A stretch of DNA of 5,303 nt, from NCBI GenBank assembly GCA_001769925.1, contig MEPT01000022.1, positions 1,513-6,815 on the forward strand. Reading direction: 5' to 3'. How positions within the stretch are numbered: the first letter of the stretch is position 1; the number at the start of each line of letters is the position of its first letter. Source of the stretch: Bdellovibrionales bacterium RBG_16_40_8. Its GTDB lineage: Bacteria; Bdellovibrionota; Bdellovibrionia; Bdellovibrionales; UBA1609. Position numbers and translations under genes: made by a program. Below are positions 1 through 5,303 of the stretch, in pieces. The notes under the pieces are model-generated. The model did no database searches. It was not told the origin of the DNA and worked only from the letters and a program-made list of their open reading frames with translations.

Positions 1-36
1 ATTATTAAAATTATACTTTTTTGTTTCATCGCCATT

Positions 37-51
37 AATATTCGCAATATT
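37..51. other. Weak AT-rich dyad downstream of the protease gene
   Basis: AATATT is repeated around CGC, giving a 6-bp all-A-T stem with a 3-base loop five bases after the protease TAA. In the direction of transcription no T-run follows, so it is not a standard intrinsic terminator. Nothing else is recognisable in positions 1-55, and the true transcript end may lie beyond the left edge. Confidence 0.2.
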
Positions 52-55
52 TATT

Positions 56-1006
56 TTATTTTGCGTCAAATCTACCATCAAGAATCGCACGCAATATTAT
101 TTGCTTTGACTCATCTATACTACCATTTGCAAGCTGCTCGTTAAGATATCTCTTCATATGTACAGCTGGTACTCCGTATGAAAGCTCAGACCAAATATCT
201 TCATTTGGATTTTGTAAAAGATTTTGCAAATACGCCTTTGATTGTACTTTGCTGCTTTTAGGAATTTTACCTGTCCAGATAATACCAATAACCTGACCAG
301 TATCACGATCCATCATCGCTGAACCTGAGTCGCCGTGTGAAACATCACAACCATTAGAAAAAGACCATGCTTGATAATCGCTGGGATTAAATGCATCTGG
401 ATCACTCATAAGTCGATACTCTTTATCGCCACTAAAAACAATACAATCAGAGTCTTGATTAGCTACCATTTTTTGCAACATATTATCTGCAATACCAAAA
501 CCTACAGTAAGTAACTTTTCTCCGCGATATAGATTATTATCAAAAGCAAACGGCGATGCTATTTTTTCTAATATATCAATAGTTTCTTTTTCTTTTGGTT
601 CTACGCTTATAGCAAAAAGTGCTAAGTCAATTTCAGGCCATGAACCATAAAACTCATTCATGCCGGCTCTGTACCCCAAAAGCGGAAACTCAACCACTTC
701 TTTACCTGTGCAATAACTCTCAGCGGGACATACATGGTGGTTTGTAGCCATAATAAATTTACCATTATATTTACCGATATAAAAACCCGTGCCGCCACGT
801 CGCACTCTTGCTGTGGCATTTGCCATCCTCCTAAAATAAGGATTTTTCTGTAAATCTTCTTCGGTTACTGGCTTTTTACCCCACTCCTCACCTATTTGAT
901 AACGCAGATCTAACTCTTGAAAAGGAAATGATAAAAATTCTTGTGGTGTGACCCCATATACTTTCAAACTTATTAAACTTAAGAAAGTTACAATAATTAA
1001 ACGCAT
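56..1006 (-). CDS. Secreted trypsin-like serine protease (S1 family/chymotrypsin fold)
   Basis: This 316-residue protein is a probable exported serine endopeptidase. Residues 1-18 form a Sec signal peptide: a basic Arg2, a hydrophobic core, and a likely cut after VYG. The catalytic triad is readable in the usual order. The His is in ATNHHV (His91, matching the TNxHV form seen in trypsin/HtrA-type proteases). The Asp is in EIDLALF (Asp127). The nucleophile is in GDSGSAM (Ser227), followed by the expected GIIWTG strand at 241-246. The mature part has four cysteines (93, 99, 188, 220). Cys93/Cys99 flank the catalytic His loop and Cys188/Cys220 lie near the active Ser, so two disulfides are plausible. 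There is no PDZ domain, so it is not a full HtrA/DegP. Residues 19-60 could be a short propeptide, but this is not certain. It lies 26 bases downstream of the M1 aminopeptidase. The ATG at 1006 is supported by the signal peptide and an adjacent G-rich Shine-Dalgarno run. Substrate is unknown. Confidence 0.9.
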   Translation of the reverse strand: MRLIIVTFLSLISLKVYGVTPQEFLSFPFQELDLRYQIGEEWGKKPVTEEDLQKNPYFRRMANATARVRRGGTGFYIGKYNGKFIMATNHHVCPAESYCTGKEVVEFPLLGYRAGMNEFYGSWPEIDLALFAISVEPKEKETIDILEKIASPFAFDNNLYRGEKLLTVGFGIADNMLQKMVANQDSDCIVFSGDKEYRLMSDPDAFNPSDYQAWSFSNGCDVSHGDSGSAMMDRDTGQVIGIIWTGKIPKSSKVQSKAYLQNLLQNPNEDIWSELSYGVPAVHMKRYLNEQLANGSIDESKQIILRAILDGRFDAK

Positions 1007-1011
1007 ATTTA

Positions 1012-1021
1012 CCCCCCCCCC
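1012..1021 (-). promoter_or_regulatory. Shine-Dalgarno formed by a 10-G homopolymer (next to an A8 run)
   Basis: Read on the minus strand, the 26-base gap before the serine protease is TTT, eight A, ten G, then TAAAT and the ATG start. The G run is the only purine-rich ribosome-binding sequence available and ends five bases before the start codon, a workable spacing for pairing with the 16S rRNA 3' end. Such long G runs are prone to slipped-strand length changes, which would alter the strength or spacing of this site. The role as ribosome binding site is inferred from position; variability is a hypothesis. Confidence 0.65.
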
Positions 1022-1029
1022 TTTTTTTT
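1022..1029. repeat. A8/T8 homopolymer abutting the G10/C10 run
   Basis: Eight consecutive T on the plus strand (A on the coding strand) follow directly after ten consecutive C, giving an 18-base block made of two homopolymers. It lies wholly in the gap between the aminopeptidase stop and the protease start, so length changes would not shift either reading frame but would change the leader of the protease. Confidence 0.9.
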
Positions 1030-1032
1030 AAA

Positions 1033-3624
1033 CTACCTGCGATTATAATTTTTTATAGCAACACATCTACGGTCATCATCAAAAACATCAAGAAGACCAG
1101 TTTTAATGGTAACAGTCATATCACGGTTTGATCTTATAAAATTCTCAAGATTACGATTAGCGCTTACATCACAATAAGCAATCGCCAACCCATATACCAA
1201 AGACTCTTGATAACTAGCATCTAATTTTGGCCAAATGTTTTTAAGCGCATATTCAATTTGTGGGCGATAATCTGATAGTGCTTCTCGCTGCTGTGGCGGA
1301 AAAAGACTTTTAGCAATATGAGAAACTTCGTCGACAGAATAGCTCGGCTCTTTACTTGTAAGTTTATTAATAAACTCACGCTTTATTTGTGGGTCAGGCA
1401 TTGATGCCATACAACTAAGTGCATATTTTTTTGCTCTGTCTGACTTATCCCTACCTAATTCTTCGTTTAAAATTTTTTGCGCGCCCTCATAATTATTGCG
1501 ACAAAGTGTTGTTAACGCCTTATAGCGACGATCTGGGTCAGTAATCGTCTCAAGTAATGAGGCAACATTTAAAACTTCACTAGCTGAAGATACGCTTTGC
1601 AAATAGGCATCAAGAAAAAGTTTATAACGATCTCCTGATGTGTTTACCATCATCTGCTTATAAAGACTTTCATAGCTTTTAATTATTTCATCGTAAGAGT
1701 CTTTTTCACTTTCAGTACCTCGTGGCCAAAAATAATATACAGAGTCATAATCGCTCCATCTGCCACCAACAGTTCTACCTATAAGAAAACTTAACACTCC
1801 TGTGTTTTTTTCTAAACTAATAGACTCAATTGCCATATTTGAGAAATCAGAAAGTTTAAATTTTTGATCGCGAACCATTTGCCATAAATCAGACCAAATC
1901 GCAGCACGCAGATTATCATCATAGATATTATTTATATTACTTTTAAAAAACTGTAACGACTTCTGATCAAATTGCACTTTAAAATACCCATGGTCTTCAT
2001 AATTTGCATAAATAAAACTTGGGCAGCCTAAACTTTTCTCTAACGAAATTTTAAGTTGTACTGATCGCTGAGGCAATGATTGAGGTATTTTAACTGGTAT
2101 TTCTTTGATTTTTTTTACTATACCGTGAATGTTTTTAAATAGGGCGACTTTTAGCGCATGCGGGCGGTTATCTACTGGTAGCTTAAGATTAATATTAAGG
2201 TCATTACTGGTACAACTAAAAGATTGTGCGATCGTGTCGATACCAGATGTTTCAAGCCACGACTTAAACCATGATTTCATATCAGTTTTTGTTGTCTCTT
2301 CAAAGACAGCAATAAAATTTTCTAGCGTTGTATTCGCGTAGGCATATTTTTTAAAATAATTTTGTAGCGATTTTTTAAATACATCTTCGCCTAGATAGAA
2401 ATTAAGCTCATTCATCACCGCAGCACCTTTGCCGTATGTGATGTCGTCAAAAGTAGCGCCGGCCTCGTCTGTATCTCGCACAACTCCTGAAATAGGGTGG
2501 GTAGTTATCATCTGGTCTTGTTGATACGCTCCACGTTTTTCTTTATTATATTCTAGCCATGCTTCACTAAACTCTGTTGCCTGTGATTCGCTAACAAATG
2601 CCATATAGGTGGCAAAACTTTCGTTTAACCAAAGATCATTCCACCACTTCATGGTTACCAAATTACCAAACCACATGTGAGCCATTTCATGTAAAACGGT
2701 GTTATATAAGTATAATCTATCGCTTCGTGTATAACTGCCGCGTCGTAAAAATCTCTCGGAAAATGTTACGGCCGCAACATTTTCCATGGCACCAGCATTA
2801 AACTCTGGCACAATAACCTGGTCATATTTGCCGAATGGGTAGTTAGTAGCAAAATATTTTTCATAAAATTCAAGGCCTTGCCCAGTTATTTTTAACCACT
2901 CTTCATAAGGCACATACTTTGCTTGTGATTGCCTAGCAAATAAACGAAGCGGAGTATTATTATAAGTCCCCTCCCAATAAGTAAACGGGCCTGCCATCAT
3001 TGCGTAAACATATGTACTAATAGGAGCTGTTTTAGAAAATTCCCAGATTTGATTTGCGCCACTTTGTTTAATTGAAACTTCGCGAGTATTTGCAATAACT
3101 ACCCATTCATCTGGCGCAATTACGGTAAGTTCAAGAGGAGCCTTTATGTCTGGTTGATCAAAAAAAGGCGCTAAGCGATTAGCCTCAAATGGCTCAAAAT
3201 TTGTATAAAGATATGTTTTTTGGTCTTCAGGATCTTGAAAATAATGAAGCCCATAGCCATCACGTGAATATTCATGAATAAATTCTATTTTGACATTATT
3301 TGTACCCGTTACCAACATAGATTTTGGTAATTTTACGAAAACTTGCCCGCGCGCCAGCTCTGCACTACGACCGTTTATCTCTGCTGAGAGAATTTTGCCG
3401 CCTTGAAAATCAAGAAGTATATCTTGTGCTTTTTGCAAATCAAAAATAATTTCTTGCCTGCCGGTAAACCCCTCATCGCCTTGGCTGACATCAAGAAACA
3501 ATTTATAACTCACTTGACTCAACTGATTAAAGCGTGTCTTAGCCATATCTTGGGTCAAAACGCGTGAGTCGGCCCATGCCGCTACGCACGTAAAAATTGT
3601 TAATAGAAAAATTATTTTTTTCAT
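1033..3624 (-). CDS. pepN: Secreted M1-family zinc aminopeptidase (aminopeptidase N type)
   Basis: This is an 863-residue metallo-exopeptidase that removes N-terminal residues from peptides. Residues 1-18 are a Sec signal peptide (KK, hydrophobic core, AWA cut before Asp19). The N-terminal beta-saddle domain (about 30-215) contains TNFEP (141-145) and FFDQPD. The catalytic domain (about 240-460) has the GAMEN exopeptidase motif at 278-282, zinc site HEMAH at 312-316 (ligands His312, His316; general base Glu313), third ligand Glu335 in NESFA, and the transition-state Tyr397 in TYGKG. A beta domain (about 465-545) and a helical ERAP1_C-like domain (about 550-850) follow. The length is normal for the family. 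The mature protein has six cysteines (471, 534, 708, 738, 818, 854), compatible with three disulfides outside the cytoplasm, unlike the classic cytosolic E. coli PepN. It is followed at 26 bases by a secreted serine protease, suggesting joint digestion of external or periplasmic protein. The symbol marks the family only. Start: ATG with a good AGGGGG site just upstream. Confidence 0.95.
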   Translation of the reverse strand: MKKIIFLLTIFTCVAAWADSRVLTQDMAKTRFNQLSQVSYKLFLDVSQGDEGFTGRQEIIFDLQKAQDILLDFQGGKILSAEINGRSAELARGQVFVKLPKSMLVTGTNNVKIEFIHEYSRDGYGLHYFQDPEDQKTYLYTNFEPFEANRLAPFFDQPDIKAPLELTVIAPDEWVVIANTREVSIKQSGANQIWEFSKTAPISTYVYAMMAGPFTYWEGTYNNTPLRLFARQSQAKYVPYEEWLKITGQGLEFYEKYFATNYPFGKYDQVIVPEFNAGAMENVAAVTFSERFLRRGSYTRSDRLYLYNTVLHEMAHMWFGNLVTMKWWNDLWLNESFATYMAFVSESQATEFSEAWLEYNKEKRGAYQQDQMITTHPISGVVRDTDEAGATFDDITYGKGAAVMNELNFYLGEDVFKKSLQNYFKKYAYANTTLENFIAVFEETTKTDMKSWFKSWLETSGIDTIAQSFSCTSNDLNINLKLPVDNRPHALKVALFKNIHGIVKKIKEIPVKIPQSLPQRSVQLKISLEKSLGCPSFIYANYEDHGYFKVQFDQKSLQFFKSNINNIYDDNLRAAIWSDLWQMVRDQKFKLSDFSNMAIESISLEKNTGVLSFLIGRTVGGRWSDYDSVYYFWPRGTESEKDSYDEIIKSYESLYKQMMVNTSGDRYKLFLDAYLQSVSSASEVLNVASLLETITDPDRRYKALTTLCRNNYEGAQKILNEELGRDKSDRAKKYALSCMASMPDPQIKREFINKLTSKEPSYSVDEVSHIAKSLFPPQQREALSDYRPQIEYALKNIWPKLDASYQESLVYGLAIAYCDVSANRNLENFIRSNRDMTVTIKTGLLDVFDDDRRCVAIKNYNRR

Positions 3625-3628
3625 GTGG

Positions 3629-3634
3629 CCCCCT
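3629..3634 (-). promoter_or_regulatory. Shine-Dalgarno site of the M1 aminopeptidase
   Basis: AGGGGG on the minus strand ends four bases (CCAC) before the ATG at 3624. It supports this start, which also yields an intact signal peptide. Like the downstream protease gene, the site is a run of G rather than the common AGGAGG. Confidence 0.7.
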
Positions 3635-3650
3635 GTTATTACTAAATAAC
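3635..3650 (-). other. Small inverted repeat in the leader of the aminopeptidase gene
   Basis: GTTATT and AATAAC form a perfect 6-bp stem around a 4-base loop, directly before the AGGGGG ribosome binding site. The stem is mostly A-T, and no U-run follows it, so it is not an intrinsic terminator. It could be a weak leader hairpin or an operator-like dyad, or chance. Confidence 0.3.
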
Positions 3651-3675
3651 CTAACGATCAGATCACTACTTCATT

Positions 3676-3688
3676 ACTACTTAGTAGT
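3676..3688. other. Short dyad overlapping the acyltransferase stop codon
   Basis: ACTAC and GTAGT are complementary across a 3-base loop (a 5-bp stem) and include the last codons and TAG stop of the acyltransferase. The heptamer ACTACTT also occurs twice in direct orientation (3665-3671 and 3676-3682). The stem is too short and AT-rich, and lacks a following T-run in the direction of transcription, so I do not call it a terminator. Confidence 0.25.
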
Positions 3689-4672
3689 TAAAATATCATT
3701 AGCCTTGTTTTTGAAAATAGCTTTATTCAGCACCCCTTGCCACTTATTCTTCACAAATATTTGCCCAAGTGCTCCACCGAGACTTGCCCCTGGCCCCAAA
3801 AGCCAAATATTATCCGGCATAAACTCTTTAATCGCCACAGTAACGCTTGCCGTAAAATCGTAAGGCGCATAGATTTGATGCTCAAATGTATATTCATAAA
3901 GAGCCTGAATATTTGTAGAATATGGTTGCCAGATCGCGCCCCTACCGTCAACAAGCGGTATGTTTGGCTTAGAAAAATATTGTGACGAAATTGTCTCAAG
4001 AGCACGACGAGAGGTATCATATAGAAGCGGAGTATGAAATGCCGCATGATTAATAAGTTGAAAAGGGTAATCCCCTGATTTGGGCAAGTTTTTAAGAAGA
4101 TAATTAATACCTTCTTTATCACCGCCAACTACTAGATACCCACCTAGCCAAATCGACACATAACACTTTCCAATATGCTCACGATTAATTTTTTCAATTT
4201 GCTCAAGCACAACACGTTCACGAATGCGATCAGGCTGCCAGTTATCATCAACTATAGGATAAATAAGTTGACCGCCTATGATTTCGTTTTTCATCATAGA
4301 ACCCATAGTTTGGATAACGTGAAAAGCACCATCCCAATTAAAGGCGCCACTAAATGCCAGGGCCAGATACCAGCCCATTGAATTTCCGCAAATAGCTACA
4401 ATGTCGTATTTATCTCGATCAATAGCCATAAAATCAAAGTAACTTGCGGCATAGATCAGCGTTGACGCGTGTTCACCTCTAGTATGCAGTGATGGCAAAA
4501 ACTTTTCTTTTTGGTCAAGCTCAGAAATTGTTGGCTCATTTATTTCTTTTCTGCGTCTATCTAGATCGTTTAAAAATTCTACTTGTTGGCTATGATGCTT
4601 GTGTAAATATCCAAGCGTTTCTGCTGTATACGAACCTCGCCCTGGGCAAACAACAACAATGCGCTTTTTCAT
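3677..4672 (-). CDS. FabD-like acyltransferase (malonyl-CoA:ACP transacylase fold), atypical active site
   Basis: This 331-residue cytosolic protein (no signal peptide) spans a whole acyltransferase domain of the FabD/polyketide AT family, which moves an acyl group from CoA to a carrier protein through a Ser ester. Landmarks in order: CPGRGS at 9-14 (FabD has PGQGS), the nucleophile elbow GNSMG at 96-100 with Ser98, catalytic His213 in AFHTPLL (matches the AT AFHSPLM motif), HQIYAPYDF at 265-273 (matches the QLxxPVRW region), and GPGASLGG at 293-300. Two departures stand out. The elbow is GNSxG instead of GHSxG. The RG arginine that binds the malonyl carboxylate in FabD (E. coli Arg117) aligns by eye with Met123 in QTMGSMM, so malonyl-CoA is an unlikely substrate. 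It overlaps the upstream E1 gene by four bases (ATGA), so a shared acyl pathway is inferred. The fold call is good; the substrate is unknown. It should not be named fabD. Confidence 0.8.
   Translation of the reverse strand: MKKRIVVVCPGRGSYTAETLGYLHKHHSQQVEFLNDLDRRRKEINEPTISELDQKEKFLPSLHTRGEHASTLIYAASYFDFMAIDRDKYDIVAICGNSMGWYLALAFSGAFNWDGAFHVIQTMGSMMKNEIIGGQLIYPIVDDNWQPDRIRERVVLEQIEKINREHIGKCYVSIWLGGYLVVGGDKEGINYLLKNLPKSGDYPFQLINHAAFHTPLLYDTSRRALETISSQYFSKPNIPLVDGRGAIWQPYSTNIQALYEYTFEHQIYAPYDFTASVTVAIKEFMPDNIWLLGPGASLGGALGQIFVKNKWQGVLNKAIFKNKANDILTTK
4669..4672 (-). other. ATGA stop/start overlap between E1 and acyltransferase genes
   Basis: On the minus strand the TGA stop of the E1 gene (4671-4669) shares bases with the ATG of the acyltransferase (4672-4670). 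This arrangement usually lets ribosomes finishing the first gene restart on the second and keeps the two products in proportion. Confidence 0.85.
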
Positions 4673-5303
4673 TTTTTAATTAGCTCCAATACCCCAGATA
4701 TAATGTCTGCTTTTTTGGGTAAACCTGAAGTAGCAGCAACTCCTAACGGTATAAAAGAGTCATCAGCTGCTATAACTTTTATTTTCGGAAGCCGTAAAGA
4801 CCTCTCAACAAGGCCTGTAACCAGCTGCTCACTAATGCTACCAGTTTTACGGCACTCATCGACAATAAGGACTTTATCAAATTGATTTATCTTTGTTATC
4901 AGTTTCTCTAAATTGATTGGCGCTATCCAACGTAAATCAATAATTTGACATTTTACTTGAAGTTTTTCGCGTAACTCTTTTTCTGCTTGGCGAGAATAAA
5001 AATTGCCATTGCCATAAGTTATTATTAGCACGTCCTGGCCTTCTCCAAAAACACCAAATTCTCCAATCGATATTTCTTCTGATATTTCAGGATAAGTAAA
5101 ACTCCACTCTTTATCGCCTTCTTGATGCAAATCTTTTGTCATGTACAAAGCTATTGGTTCAACAAAAACTACTACCCGACCTTCGGTTTCGGCAACACGT
5201 ACACATGAGCGCATCATCTTTACCGCATCAGCACCATTTGAAGGTACTGCCACGATAAGTCCTGGAATATCACGAAATATGGCTAGCGAATTGTCATTGT
5301 GAA
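4669..5303 (-). CDS. Thiamine-diphosphate-dependent 2-oxo acid dehydrogenase E1, beta-type C-terminal part (partial)
   Basis: The reading frame is open to the right edge, so the 5' end lies outside the window. The last 210 residues are visible. A GTG at 5253 could be taken as a start, but conserved sequence continues upstream of it (HNDNSLAIFRDIPGL), so that GTG encodes an internal Val. The visible part begins in the pyrimidine-binding (transketolase-like) domain: RDIPGLIVAVPSNGADA is the usual PGLxVxxPSxxxDA block of E1 beta, followed by VFVEPIALY. The transketolase C-terminal domain follows from about residue 78 (VLIITYGNG, DLRWIAPI, VDECRKTG, FIPLGVAATSGLP). E1 enzymes decarboxylate a 2-oxo acid and pass the acyl group to a lipoyl E2. 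The long ALYMTKDLHQEGDKEW segment reminds me of E1 proteins with fused alpha and beta halves, but only the missing part could show that. Branched-chain 2-oxo acid, pyruvate or acetoin-type substrates are all possible. It is coupled to the acyltransferase by the ATGA overlap. Confidence 0.8.
   Translation of the reverse strand, partial: HNDNSLAIFRDIPGLIVAVPSNGADAVKMMRSCVRVAETEGRVVVFVEPIALYMTKDLHQEGDKEWSFTYPEISEEISIGEFGVFGEGQDVLIITYGNGNFYSRQAEKELREKLQVKCQIIDLRWIAPINLEKLITKINQFDKVLIVDECRKTGSISEQLVTGLVERSLRLPKIKVIAADDSFIPLGVAATSGLPKKADIISGVLELIKK
4684..4687 (-). promoter_or_regulatory. Possible Shine-Dalgarno for the acyltransferase
   Basis: GGAG inside the 3' end of the E1 gene lies 11 bases before the acyltransferase ATG. 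The spacing is longer than ideal, so re-initiation through the ATGA overlap may matter more than fresh ribosome loading here. Confidence 0.4.

Noticed and set aside
16..22. T-run near the left edge as a terminator tail
   Set aside because: It is on the plus strand, where no gene ends, and has no stable GC stem before it; for the minus-strand protease it would be on the wrong strand.
56..1006. Full HtrA/DegP-type protease
   Set aside because: The TNxHV and DLAL motifs resemble that group, but there is no PDZ domain after the GDSGS motif and the protein ends soon after the protease fold.
1012..1021. G10 run as a G-quadruplex
   Set aside because: It is a single G run; four separated runs would be needed for an intramolecular quadruplex, and no others are nearby.
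2129..2341. Plus-strand open frames inside the aminopeptidase gene (also 2598-2801)
   Set aside because: They lie antisense to a well-supported M1 gene, show no known motif and have no ribosome binding site I can see; they are shadows of the real frame.
1033..3624. Lipoprotein signal at Cys13 of the aminopeptidase (IFTC)
   Set aside because: Thr before the Cys does not fit the usual lipobox, and the AWA site at 16-18 is a good signal peptidase I cut.
3597..3985. Plus-strand frames across the 3' part of the acyltransferase, plus similar short ones at 4175-4381, 4489-4683 and 4703-4885
   Set aside because: They are antisense to genes with clear conserved motifs, are short, low in complexity or unlike any family, and have no leader signals.
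3751..4128. A 125-codon open frame on the minus strand inside the acyltransferase region
   Set aside because: It overlaps the acyltransferase in another frame, has no recognisable domain, and the acyltransferase frame carries conserved motifs over the same bases.

Overview
The window is AT-rich (by eye under 40% GC) and holds four genes, all on the minus strand and tightly packed. In transcription order (right to left) they are: the 3' end of a thiamine-diphosphate-dependent 2-oxo acid dehydrogenase E1 (beta-type, transketolase-like) gene that runs off the right edge; a FabD-like acyltransferase; a secreted M1-family zinc aminopeptidase (aminopeptidase N type); and a secreted trypsin-like serine protease. 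There is no tRNA, rRNA, CRISPR array, insertion sequence or phage gene. The longest gene-free stretch is only about 55 bases (positions 1-55, downstream of the last gene).

The four genes fall into two pairs. The right pair (E1 and acyltransferase) is joined by a 4-base ATGA stop/start overlap, so the two are very probably translationally coupled and work on the same acyl/2-oxo-acid chemistry in the cytoplasm. The left pair (aminopeptidase and serine protease) is separated by 26 bases. Both of these proteins carry N-terminal signal peptides and even numbers of cysteines in the mature protein, which fits a periplasmic or extracellular endopeptidase plus exopeptidase set. Only 52 bases separate the two pairs, and I see neither a convincing terminator nor a convincing promoter there, so one four-gene transcript is possible.

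The most unusual points are: (i) an uninterrupted A8-G10 double homopolymer that fills the 26-base gap before the serine protease, with the G run acting as its Shine-Dalgarno sequence, a plausible slippage-prone (phase-variable) translation switch; and (ii) a FabD-like protein that keeps the catalytic Ser and His but appears to lack the arginine that binds the malonyl carboxylate, and that has Asn in place of His in the GHSxG nucleophile elbow. The second point suggests a non-malonyl acyl substrate, possibly the product of the coupled E1 enzyme.

The organism is a bacterium, most likely Gram-negative (exported proteins with classical Sec signals, Shine-Dalgarno sites, operon packing). A predatory or proteolytic Bdellovibrionota/deltaproteobacterial-type lineage would fit the low GC and the secreted proteases, but this is a weak guess. 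I found no defence system, novel RNA or mobile element; most of the window is ordinary chromosomal gene content.
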